In this document: positions 7,616 to 14,016 of the stretch, in pieces
Layout of the letters: every line of letters starts with the position of its first letter
Numbering within the stretch: position 1 is the stretch's first letter
Assembly: GCA_947472655.1 (NCBI GenBank)
Contig: CANJCG010000025.1
Location: 1-16,775 of the forward strand
Length of the DNA: 16,775 nucleotides
Reading direction: 5' to 3'
From: Actinomycetota bacterium
GTDB lineage: Bacteria > Actinomycetota > Actinomycetes > S36-B12
The notes under the pieces: generated by a model
What the model was told of the DNA's origin: nothing
What the model saw: the letters and a program-made list of their open reading frames with translations, nothing else
The model's database searches: none
Translations under genes and position numbers: made by a program

Positions 7616-8137
7616 ATGAGCAACATCTCAGAGGCCATGCGGGCTGCTGTAGGTACTGTCACAGGGCGTACAACGAGTTACCCAATCACTAACTCCGATA
7701 TTCGCAAATGGGCTTTGGCTGTTTACTGGCCAGAGCAGCCACCTGCGCTATTTACCGACCCCGCAGTTGCGGAGAAATCGATTTACGGTGGTTTCGTGGC
7801 CCCCGAAGATCTGAACCCGTTCGCATGGCTTGCGGCAAGCCATGAGTCCTTTATCAAGAACGCCGGAAAGTTAGAAACCAACAATCCAGATAACGCTGAG
7901 ATTGCACTTGGCATCCCAGGTCCGGGACTAAAGTTCATGCTTAACGGAGGGCTTTCTGTTGAGTACGGCGTTCGCATGCGTGAAGGCGATGTGATCACAA
8001 GTGAGAGCTCAGTAGGTGAATATTCAGAGCGTAAAGGACGATTAGGCCTCATGCTCTTCAGCCGCAGCATCTCAATTTGGACAAATCAAAACGGTGAGAT
8101 GGTCAAGCGCACCGCCGGCATCTTAATTCGGTACTAG
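7616..8137 (+). CDS. FAS1-like dehydratase domain protein (MaoC N-terminal / HadA-like), copy 1
   Basis: A 173-residue single hot-dog protein of the HadA / MaoC_dehydrat_N type. Visible family features are the N-terminal TSYPITNSDIRKWALAVYW helix, the YGGFVAPEDLNPF block (the GG-V-AP motif of the family), LNGGLSVEY, the MREGDVITSESSVGEYSERKG beta-hairpin, and a C-terminal strand ending TAGILIRY. HadA-type subunits bind the acyl chain and pair with a catalytic HadB-type subunit. The MaoC gene 11 bp downstream fits that role, making a heteromeric (R)-specific enoyl-CoA hydratase. An AAAGGA motif precedes ATG 7616. Homologous to the protein at 8632-9129. Whether the substrate is CoA- or ACP-bound is not shown; the surrounding genes favour CoA. 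Confidence 0.85.
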   Translation: MSNISEAMRAAVGTVTGRTTSYPITNSDIRKWALAVYWPEQPPALFTDPAVAEKSIYGGFVAPEDLNPFAWLAASHESFIKNAGKLETNNPDNAEIALGIPGPGLKFMLNGGLSVEYGVRMREGDVITSESSVGEYSERKGRLGLMLFSRSISIWTNQNGEMVKRTAGILIRY

Positions 8138-8141
8138 GAGG
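8136..8141 (+). promoter_or_regulatory. Ribosome binding site selecting the MaoC start at 8149
   Basis: AGGAGG overlaps the stop codon of the preceding gene (TAG 8135-8137). It is 7 nt from ATG 8149 but only 1 nt from ATG 8143, so 8149 is the likely start. The arrangement suggests translational coupling of the two subunits. Confidence 0.7.
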
Positions 8142-8148
8142 AATGAAC

Positions 8149-8541
8149 ATGACTGTAAACATTGGCGATGTGGTGCCAACCTTTACTCGCGAAACAGGAT
8201 TTGCAAACTGGAACCGCTATGCGGCTGTGAACGATGAATTCGTCCCGATTCATATGGATGATGCCGCGGGTGAAGCAGCCGGTAACGGTGGAGCTTTCGG
8301 CATGGGAAACCTTCAGTGGGCTTACCTGCACAACATGCTTCGTAGTTGGATTGGTGAGACCGGTGAGATTCTGAGTATGGAAGTTCAATTCCGTAGCCCA
8401 AACGTGAAGGGTCAAACCATCACTGCTCATGGTGTTGTCACTGCTGTTGAGGGTGACGTTGTTACTCTCGAGGTCTGGACTGATCAGCAAGATGGAATCA
8501 AGCTTGCTCCTGGCACTGCGACCGTACGAATGGGCAAATAA
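8149..8541 (+). CDS. MaoC-family enoyl-CoA hydratase (HadB-like catalytic subunit)
   Basis: A 130-residue single hot-dog MaoC protein. NDEFVPIHMDDAAGEAAGNG matches the hydratase-2 motif, with the catalytic Asp (in NDEF) and His (in PIHMD) dyad in place. The later FRSPNVKGQTITAHGVVTAV strand and the C-terminal TATVRMGK are typical of the fold. The predicted reaction is water addition to a trans-2-enoyl-CoA. The gene directly follows the HadA-like gene with 11 bp between coding regions, so they probably form a HadAB-like heterodimer in which this subunit is catalytic. A second HadA-like subunit encoded downstream could form an alternative complex. An upstream ATG at 8143 is in frame but too close to the ribosome binding site. 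Confidence 0.9.
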   Translation: MTVNIGDVVPTFTRETGFANWNRYAAVNDEFVPIHMDDAAGEAAGNGGAFGMGNLQWAYLHNMLRSWIGETGEILSMEVQFRSPNVKGQTITAHGVVTAVEGDVVTLEVWTDQQDGIKLAPGTATVRMGK

Positions 8542-8558
8542 TTCAATTGAAAGTTATC

Positions 8559-8595
8559 CGAATGGGTTACCTTCTTTTGATCGGTAACCCATTCG
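8559..8595 (+). terminator. Hairpin between the MaoC gene and the second HadA-like gene
   Basis: Perfect 13-bp arms (8559-8571, 8583-8595) around an 11-nt loop, starting 18 bp after the MaoC stop. No U-tract follows, so it could be a partial terminator, an mRNA stabiliser or attenuator that lowers expression of the next gene. Confidence 0.65.
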
Positions 8596-8631
8596 AGTTC
8601 TTAGCGATTAGTCTAAACAAGGAGGCCGGAA

Positions 8632-9129
8632 ATGCCTGACACCTATATGGTTCCCGAAGTTCTCGCAGCAATTGGTCGTGAATGTTCGCGAACCACGAGT
8701 TATCCCATCACTGCATCAGACATCCGCAAGTGGGCACTCGCCGTGTACTGGCCAGAGAAACCACCTCAAAAATTTATTGATGCGGAATACGCCACTGAAG
8801 ATTTTGACCCATTTGCTTGGGGGCCACAGAAGTACGAATCGCTTCTGCCCGAAGATGACGGCAGCGTGATCTATCGTCATGGCATCAATGAGGATGCGCT
8901 GGGAATCCCAAAATGGGATTTTATCGTCGGACTCAACGGTGGCATGGACTGTCAGTACGGCGTGCGCATGCACGTTGGAGATGTCATCACGGACGTCAAG
9001 AGTGTGGGGCAATGGAGTGAACGCCCGGGGAAGAATGGCTTGATGCTGATGACTCGTCATGTCAGCGTATGGACTAATCAACGTGGTGAAGAAGTGAAAC
9101 GCACAATCAACACTGGAATCAGTTACTGA
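8632..9129 (+). CDS. FAS1-like dehydratase domain protein (HadA-like), copy 2, with a shortened middle block
   Basis: A 165-residue homologue of the protein at 7616-8137. Shared stretches include TTSYPIT-SDIRKWALAVYWPE, DPFAWG/NPFAWLA, the LNGG and YGVRM segments, and the W/YSERxGK-GLML hairpin. It lacks most of the YGGFVAPEDL block seen in copy 1: the chain runs from AEYATEDF straight into DPFAWG. This may change or abolish the usual substrate contact. A good AAGGAGG lies 7 to 10 nt upstream of ATG 8632, and the hairpin at 8559-8595 separates it from the MaoC gene. It is probably a paralogous partner for the single MaoC subunit, used for another chain or ring type, or a structural subunit only. 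No MaoC dyad is present in this protein. Confidence 0.82.
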   Translation: MPDTYMVPEVLAAIGRECSRTTSYPITASDIRKWALAVYWPEKPPQKFIDAEYATEDFDPFAWGPQKYESLLPEDDGSVIYRHGINEDALGIPKWDFIVGLNGGMDCQYGVRMHVGDVITDVKSVGQWSERPGKNGLMLMTRHVSVWTNQRGEEVKRTINTGISY

Positions 9130-9137
9130 CAATTCTC

Positions 9138-9191
9138 AAGGTAATAAGAAGAAGGGCCAACAAAATTGTTGGCCCTTCTTCTTATTACCTT
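9138..9191. terminator. Bidirectional terminator with 26-bp perfect stem
   Basis: Perfectly complementary arms at 9138-9163 and 9166-9191 with a minimal central loop, A-rich on the left outer arm and T-rich on the right. It lies between convergent genes (stops at 9129 and 9215) and can serve both. A small extra hairpin, TGCTCA-TCG-TGAGCA, follows at 9195-9209. Confidence 0.88.
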
Positions 9192-9214
9192 CGTTGCTCA
9201 TCGTGAGCACAGAA

Positions 9215-10150
9215 TTACTTAGCGAATGGATCGCCTGGAATTTCTTCCGTTGTAAAGAACATCGGAGCACCGTGGGTGTCATCAACGTTGCAGTACACGA
9301 GGTTTTCGCGAAGGCGAGTTGTGCGAACGCCTTGCTTGTTTAACCAAGATTCTGCTGAATTCAGATCCAGCACCTTCCAGCGTAATGAATAGATGCAGTT
9401 GCCCCACTTTTCGACATGTCGTCCAAGATCGGAATCCATTTCGAGTGGCTGAGCAAGCTGTAGCAAGCAATCTCCAAGTTGCAAAGTCATGTACTTGCAC
9501 TGCAAGTCATCGTCAATACCGTCTTGAATTGGCACAGCCTGCATGACATCGACATAGGTCGCGACAGCCGAGTCAAGATCCTTTACGCCAAGGGTGACGT
9601 AGGAGAAGCGATCAAACGTCATTGGATGCTGTTCATACAAGCGCATCAATTCGGTGTACGTGTCTTGATCCTTGGGATCATTGCGCATGTCGATCTTGCA
9701 TAGTTCAACCATCAAGCCGGCAGTGTCGCGTGGGCTTGGGTAGAAGTAGACAGTTTCTGGATCTAGCTTTTCGATTTTTCCACCGCCTGGGGCGCCAATG
9801 TAGATACCTTTTTCAAGGAGGCGATCAGCCAGCCCTGCCAGGTCATCAACCTTGTAGCCAACGGAATGCAGGTGCTGGCCAAACTTTGAGTAAAACTTTC
9901 CCACTGGCTTGTTTACGTCAATGGGAAAGTTTGGTGCCATCGTTTCAATACAGGTGTCAGCCACCATTACCAAAGATGCCCAGCGATCCTCGGGTGGAAG
10001 GTAATTGAGTTCATCAATACCCATGTAACGGTACCCACCGAAAACTCTGGCGTAGAAATCGTTCAACTTATTTACATCGTCAGTCATATGAACAAAATGG
10101 ATCATGTTTCCGATGCCGTAGTCACCGGTGGTCTTGTACTGCCTTCTCAT
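9215..10150 (-). CDS. Two-domain VOC-fold (glyoxalase/dioxygenase superfamily) protein, copy 1
   Basis: A 311-residue vicinal-oxygen-chelate protein with two VOC modules (about 15-155 and 180-305). The first keeps metal-ligand candidates: H18 in the opening strand before DDVNKLNDFY, H93/H95 in GQHLHSVGYKVDDL (register uncertain by one residue), and E149 in GLMVELCK. In the second module the corresponding positions are Y184, about S255 and F298/F299, so it should not bind metal. The superfamily covers methylmalonyl-CoA epimerase, glyoxalase I, extradiol dioxygenases and related enzymes; the H...H...E set suits any of these. About 85% identical by hand count to the neighbouring protein at 10254-11195, which lies directly upstream on the same strand. 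AAGGAG precedes ATG 10150. In this acyl-CoA region an epimerase or ring-opening role is plausible but unproven. Confidence 0.86.
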   Translation of the reverse strand: MRRQYKTTGDYGIGNMIHFVHMTDDVNKLNDFYARVFGGYRYMGIDELNYLPPEDRWASLVMVADTCIETMAPNFPIDVNKPVGKFYSKFGQHLHSVGYKVDDLAGLADRLLEKGIYIGAPGGGKIEKLDPETVYFYPSPRDTAGLMVELCKIDMRNDPKDQDTYTELMRLYEQHPMTFDRFSYVTLGVKDLDSAVATYVDVMQAVPIQDGIDDDLQCKYMTLQLGDCLLQLAQPLEMDSDLGRHVEKWGNCIYSLRWKVLDLNSAESWLNKQGVRTTRLRENLVYCNVDDTHGAPMFFTTEEIPGDPFAK

Positions 10151-10205
10151 GTCTCTCCTTCATAGGGCTTCGGCCTAATTGGCGAAAGGGATGGTCCAAA
10201 GTTAA

Positions 10206-10229
10206 GGCCCCGCGCCAAGGCGCGGGGCC
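10206..10229 (-). terminator. GC-rich hairpin between the two VOC genes
   Basis: Perfect 11-bp arms (10206-10216, 10219-10229) with a very tight loop, 24 bp past the stop of the gene at 10254-11195 on the minus strand. It probably reduces readthrough into the downstream VOC copy. U-tract weak. Confidence 0.7.
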
Positions 10230-10253
10230 GAAACAACAAAAAAGATCAGAAAA

Positions 10254-11195
10254 TTATGCGTTCTTTGAGAACGGATCTCCTGGAATTTCTTCATCAGTGA
10301 AAAACATCGGTGCGTTGAGGGTGTCTTCAACATTGCAAGCGATGAGGTTCGGGCGTGGGCGAGTGGTGCGCACACCCTGCTTGTTCAACCATGCTTCAGC
10401 TGAATCAAGGTTCGTGACCTGCCAGCGAAGTGAGTAGATGCAGTTTCCCCACTTCTCAACATGGCGTCCTAAATCAGAATCCATTTCGAGTGGCTGAGCT
10501 AGCTGAAGCAAGCAATCGCCGAGCTGGACTGTCATGTACTTGCACTGCATATCGTCATCAACGCCATCTTGAATTGGCACAGCCTGCATGACATCGACAT
10601 AGGTCGCGACAGCTGAATCAAGATCCTTAACGCCGAGAGTGACGTAGGAGAAGCGATCAATCGTCATAGGGTGCTGTGCGTACAACCGCATAAGTTCGGT
10701 GTATTCATCATGATCCTTTGGATCATTTGGCATATCCGTCTTGCACAGTTCAACCATCAAGCCAGCAGTGTCGCGTGGGCTTGGGTAGAAATAGGCGGTT
10801 TCATCATCCAGCTTGTCAATTTTACCGCCGCCTGGCTTGCCGATGTACACACCCTTTTCAAGCAAGCGGTCAGCAAGCCCTGAAAGGTCATCGACCTTGT
10901 AACCAACTGAGTGGAGGTGCTGACCAAACTTTGAATAGAACTTACCTACTGGCTTATTCACATCAACTGGGAAATTTGGTGCCATAGTCTCAATGCACAC
11001 ATCTCCAACCATGAGCAAAGATGCCCAACGGTCTTCTGGTGGCAAGTAACTAGGAACGTCAACGGTCATGAAACCATATGCACCAAACACACGATGGTAA
11101 AACTCGTTGAGCTTGTTGACGTCGTCAGACATGTGAATCACGTGGATCATGTTTCCGATGCCGAAATCACCGGTGGTCTTGTATTGGCGCTTCAT
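10254..11195 (-). CDS. Two-domain VOC-fold protein, copy 2
   Basis: A 313-residue tandem paralogue of the protein at 9215-10150 with the same residue numbering through most of its length. The N-terminal module retains H18, H93/H95 and E149. The C-terminal module again has Y184, no histidine near 255 and F in place of the glutamate. Differences between the two copies cluster at residues 34-50 and in the last 60 residues, which could tune substrate choice. The 55-bp AT-rich gap to the upstream gene (11196-11250) may hold a promoter, and an AGAGAG stretch precedes the ATG. The hairpin at 10206-10229 follows. Both copies have the same start MxRQYKTTGDxGIGNMIH, so they are recent duplicates. Substrate unknown. 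Confidence 0.86.
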   Translation of the reverse strand: MKRQYKTTGDFGIGNMIHVIHMSDDVNKLNEFYHRVFGAYGFMTVDVPSYLPPEDRWASLLMVGDVCIETMAPNFPVDVNKPVGKFYSKFGQHLHSVGYKVDDLSGLADRLLEKGVYIGKPGGGKIDKLDDETAYFYPSPRDTAGLMVELCKTDMPNDPKDHDEYTELMRLYAQHPMTIDRFSYVTLGVKDLDSAVATYVDVMQAVPIQDGVDDDMQCKYMTVQLGDCLLQLAQPLEMDSDLGRHVEKWGNCIYSLRWQVTNLDSAEAWLNKQGVRTTRPRPNLIACNVEDTLNAPMFFTDEEIPGDPFSKNA

Positions 11196-11250
11196 TACTA
11201 CTCTCTTTTAACGATATGAATTTTACGTATAAATTATTGAATTGCAGGTG
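11196..11250 (-). promoter_or_regulatory. AT-rich gap, possible promoter of the VOC genes
   Basis: 55 bp, clearly more AT-rich than its surroundings, with TAAAAT and TTATAC on the minus strand as -10-like candidates. No convincing -35 at standard spacing. Confidence 0.3.
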
Positions 11251-11583
11251 TTAGGCGTCGGGTCCAGTCTTACTTACCCAATGCAAGACTGGCGGATCGA
11301 TTTCACGATCCATGAATTCCGTTTGGGTAAACCCAGCGGCCGCTGAGAAAAGCCCGGCAGCAGCAGCAGCGACGTCGGCTTCTTCAATTTCGTAAATTGC
11401 TGCGAAGCGGTTGAGTTTGGCACCCGTTGCTGGATCTGTGAGTTCCCAGCGAGTGACCTTACTAATTGACGGGATCGCAGCGCGAACTTCAGGGATATGC
11501 GTTTCGGTGTACCACTTCGAGAAAGCCGTAGCGTCTTCTTTTGACGTAGGGCTTGAGAACGCGATGAGCAGAGTGCTTGCCAT
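11251..11583 (-). CDS. Small dimeric alpha+beta barrel protein (EthD-like)
   Basis: A 110-residue protein with a ferredoxin-like pattern: an N-terminal strand (TLLIAFSSP), then FSKWYTETHIPEVRAAIPSI. In EthD/dimeric alpha-beta barrel proteins this helix carries a conserved W-Y-x3-H-x-P, here W24, Y25 and H29. A second strand-helix unit follows. Members include accessory proteins and small isomerases, monooxygenases or cyclases acting on cyclic substrates; some have no known catalysis. GGAGG lies 6 nt before ATG 11583, and the gene follows the 3-hydroxyacyl-CoA dehydrogenase after 24 bp, so they are very likely cotranscribed. Specific function not assignable. Confidence 0.7.
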   Translation of the reverse strand: MASTLLIAFSSPTSKEDATAFSKWYTETHIPEVRAAIPSISKVTRWELTDPATGAKLNRFAAIYEIEEADVAAAAAGLFSAAAGFTQTEFMDREIDPPVLHWVSKTGPDA

Positions 11584-11607
11584 GGATAACCTCCGTGTGA
11601 GTGATGA

Positions 11608-12462
11608 TTAAACGTCGTAGTGGTAAAAACCGCGCCCAGTCTTGCGACCAAGCCATCCCAAACGCACATACTGCTTGAGCATGATCGGTGGGAAATACTT
11701 TGGATCTCGGGTCTCTTCGTAAATCGAAGCGCCCATGTCGTGAACGATATCCAAGCCAATGAGGTCTGCGAGTCTAAATGGGCCCATTGGGTGGTTGAAC
11801 CCGAGCATCATGACTTCATCGATTGACTCCATCGGCGCAACGCCACGTTCGAGTGCGCGGATTGCGTCATTGAGGTACGGCGTGATCAATAAGTTGCCAA
11901 CAAAACCTGGCACGTCGTTCACCACAACCGGGCTCTTACCCATGCGCTGAGCAAGCTCAACCATCGCTGTCACGTCTGCTTCAGATGTCACCGGAGTCTT
12001 GATGACCTCAACCAATTTCATCGCTGGTACTGGATTGAAGAAATGCAATCCAACGACGCGCTCTGGGCGAGTAGTAGCTGCAGCCAAAATCACCAATGGA
12101 ATCGTCGATGTGTTTGACGCAATGAATGTATTTGGTCCAACGAGCTTGTCAATGCGGCCGAGAATGTCGTTCTTGAGTGCGACATCTTCGAACACCGCCT
12201 CAACCACAATGTCTGAACTTGCGACTGCGCCAAGATCAGTCGTGATGCTGAAAACCTCACGGGCCTTTGCTGCTTGCTCTTCAGTAATTTTGCCGCGCTT
12301 GAGCGTTGCATCAAGGCCAGCATTAATGCGATTAAGTGCTCGCTCTGCCGCGGCTTCATTGGTTTCAATGCCAACGACTTCAATTCCGGTCTGTGCCGCA
12401 ACCTGAATAATTCCGCTACCCATAGTGCCACAACCGACAACAGCCATTTTGTTCACTGACAC
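11608..12462 (-). CDS. 3-hydroxyacyl-CoA dehydrogenase (3-hydroxybutyryl-CoA dehydrogenase type)
   Basis: A 284-residue NAD(P)-dependent dehydrogenase, the usual length of the stand-alone FadB2/Hbd type. The Rossmann motif GCGTMG is at residues 10-15, followed by an acidic residue in GIETNE that favours NAD. Catalytic residues are visible: SNTST (116-120), H140 in VGLHFFNP and E152 in KLVEVIKT, with N190 in PGFVGN. The C-terminal domain contains FNHPMGPFRLADLIGLD and GRKTGRGFYHY. It oxidises (S)-3-hydroxyacyl-CoA to 3-ketoacyl-CoA, upstream of the thiolase encoded next to it. The start is GTG 12462, with AAGGAG 8 nt upstream. It sits between the thiolase and the EthD-like gene on the same strand. 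Confidence 0.95.
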   Translation of the reverse strand: MSVNKMAVVGCGTMGSGIIQVAAQTGIEVVGIETNEAAAERALNRINAGLDATLKRGKITEEQAAKAREVFSITTDLGAVASSDIVVEAVFEDVALKNDILGRIDKLVGPNTFIASNTSTIPLVILAAATTRPERVVGLHFFNPVPAMKLVEVIKTPVTSEADVTAMVELAQRMGKSPVVVNDVPGFVGNLLITPYLNDAIRALERGVAPMESIDEVMMLGFNHPMGPFRLADLIGLDIVHDMGASIYEETRDPKYFPPIMLKQYVRLGWLGRKTGRGFYHYDV

Positions 12463-12470
12463 GAACTTGT

Positions 12471-12476
12471 CTCCTT
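12471..12476 (-). promoter_or_regulatory. Ribosome binding site for the GTG start at 12462
   Basis: AAGGAG on the minus strand, 8 nt from the GTG. It favours 12462 over the alternative in-frame GTG at 12456 or the ATG at 12447. Confidence 0.6.
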
Positions 12477-12540
12477 GAATGCGCGAACTACGGTCACGCC
12501 TTGTCCTTTGGTTTACTCATTACTTTTTTGACGCTAGTGC

Positions 12541-12599
12541 AGCTGAATGGCCCCGTTCAATTGGTTGCACAATTCGACAACCGACGGGGCCATTCGGCT
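12541..12599 (-). terminator. Long hairpin between thiolase and 3-hydroxyacyl-CoA dehydrogenase genes
   Basis: 16-bp outer stem (12541-12556 with 12584-12599, one G-U type mismatch) and an inner GGTTG/CAACC stem. It starts 7 bp after the thiolase stop. No U-tract follows on the minus strand, so it may attenuate rather than fully stop transcription. Confidence 0.6.
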
Positions 12600-12605
12600 A
12601 AAGAA

Positions 12606-13784
12606 CTACGGCGCTGGAACCTCGATGATGACTGCTCCACCTTGGCCGCCACCAGCGCACATGGTGGAAAGTCCAATGCCACCACCGCGACGACGCAGCT
12701 CATGAATCAAGGTTGCGATCTGGCGGGTGCCGGATGCCGCAACAGGGTGACCCAACGAACAGCCACTGCCATAAACGTTGACGATTTCTTCGTCGATGCC
12801 CATCAACTTACATGCGGCGACGGGAACTGAAGCGAAGGCTTCGTTGATCTCCCAGAGGTCAATGTCTGCAACCTTGAGACCAGCGCGCTCCAATACCTTT
12901 TCAGCTGCCGCTAGCGCGCCCATCCCTGTGTATTTCGGGTCAACGCCGGCAGCGGCCCAGGCTTTAACCGTGGCAAGCGGAACTAGTTTGTGTTCTTTTG
13001 CATATTTGTCACTTACAACGACAACGGCAGAAGCTGCGTCATTGACACCTGATGAGTTACCTGCCGTGATTGAAAAATTCTCAATCTCCGGGTGAAGCGG
13101 CTTCAATGTTGACATCTTCTCCATAGTTGAGCTACCGCGCGGGTGCTCATCCACTGAAAATTCAACTGTTGAACCGTCTTTGGTCTTCACCGTGATTGGA
13201 CGAATCTCATCAAGGAACTTGCCGTCTTCGATGGCTTTAGCCGCGCGCATATGCGAACGCCAGGCCCACTTGTCCATATCATCTCGACTCAGACCAGCGT
13301 GTTGGGCAACGTTCCAGCCCACTGAAAGAGTGACATCGTCGGTGGCGTCTTCACGGTGTGGAAATGTTGGAGCCATACGAGTTTCAAACTCGTCTTCCGT
13401 GCCAAGAACTCGAAAGACAGTGCGAGGACCAGCTGAGGAAGCCTGCACGCCACCGGCAATAACCACATCTTCCATGCCCGCAATAATTGATGCCGCGGCG
13501 CTTCCGACTGCGGCAAGGCTAGAAGCGCAATGACGATTAACGGCCTGGCCTGCAACTCCTTGGAGTCCATTGGCAACGGCTGCATAACGTGCCAAATCTC
13601 CGCCTCCATAGCCGGCTTCGCCAAGAATGACGTCATCAACATCTCCGCCATCGATGCCGGCGGCGTTGATTGCTGCTCCGATAATGAATGTGGCGAGATC
13701 CTCGGCTGAGGTCTCACTCAAAGTACCCTTACGTGCGGTACCAATAGGGGTGCGTACAGCGCTGACGATGACAGCTTCAGTCAT
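12606..13784 (-). CDS. Thiolase (acetyl-CoA C-acyltransferase)
   Basis: From ATG 13784, 392 residues, the normal thiolase length. The frame is open up to 13943, but those 53 residues are not thiolase-like, and GAGG lies 5 nt before 13784. The catalytic set is complete: nucleophile C86 in NRHCASS, NEAFA at 314-318, H346 in GSGCSLGHP and C376 in CAGGGQGG. The reaction is cleavage of 3-ketoacyl-CoA with CoA to acetyl-CoA (or propionyl-CoA) and a shortened acyl-CoA. It heads the minus-strand group with the 3-hydroxyacyl-CoA dehydrogenase and is divergent from the SDR genes across 232 bp. The GSGCSLGHP loop differs from the common GGAIALGHP. Degradative role inferred from neighbours. Confidence 0.95.
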   Translation of the reverse strand: MTEAVIVSAVRTPIGTARKGTLSETSAEDLATFIIGAAINAAGIDGGDVDDVILGEAGYGGGDLARYAAVANGLQGVAGQAVNRHCASSLAAVGSAAASIIAGMEDVVIAGGVQASSAGPRTVFRVLGTEDEFETRMAPTFPHREDATDDVTLSVGWNVAQHAGLSRDDMDKWAWRSHMRAAKAIEDGKFLDEIRPITVKTKDGSTVEFSVDEHPRGSSTMEKMSTLKPLHPEIENFSITAGNSSGVNDAASAVVVVSDKYAKEHKLVPLATVKAWAAAGVDPKYTGMGALAAAEKVLERAGLKVADIDLWEINEAFASVPVAACKLMGIDEEIVNVYGSGCSLGHPVAASGTRQIATLIHELRRRGGGIGLSTMCAGGGQGGAVIIEVPAP

Positions 13785-14016
13785 GATTACCTCACTATGA
13801 CAAGGCGTCAAAATTAACGCCAACGGACCGGTTCCACGAGCTTCCCGCCGAATGGCGGGCTCTCTTAGGACCTCTAACTGTAGTAATAATAAGGCCATAG
13901 ATGTAAATGCGGTAGATAATTCGCTAAAGTTCGCCTTCGGCATCAGCGAACACGTCGTTGTGCCACAGACCGGTCCTTGATTTCACGGACCAAATTGACA
14001 CTTTTCAGGAGGAAAA
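13785..14016. promoter_or_regulatory. Divergent control region (thiolase / SDR genes)
   Basis: 232 bp without a gene. Inside are several inverted repeats: GGCGT-8-ACGCC (13804-13821), CCCGCC-GAAT-GGCGGG (13844-13859), and GTTCGC-11-GCGAAC (13929-13951). There is also a GGACCGGT / ACCGGTCC pair at 13825-13832 and 13969-13976. An AT-rich island near 13880-13920 is the best place for the two promoters. AGGAGG sits 4 nt before SDR ATG 14017. Exact promoters not assigned. Confidence 0.5.

Noticed and set aside
9138..9191. Large perfect inverted repeat as a mobile-element terminus or CRISPR repeat
   Set aside because: Single copy, located between convergent stop codons, with tight loop and T-rich arm: a bidirectional terminator explains it.
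9215..11195. The VOC tandem pair as a mobile-element duplication
   Set aside because: No flanking insertion sequence, terminal repeat or integrase gene was seen; ordinary tandem duplication is enough.
13785..13943. N-terminal extension of the thiolase
   Set aside because: Not thiolase-like, while MTEAVIVSAVRTP at 13784 is the standard N-terminus with a GAGG before it.
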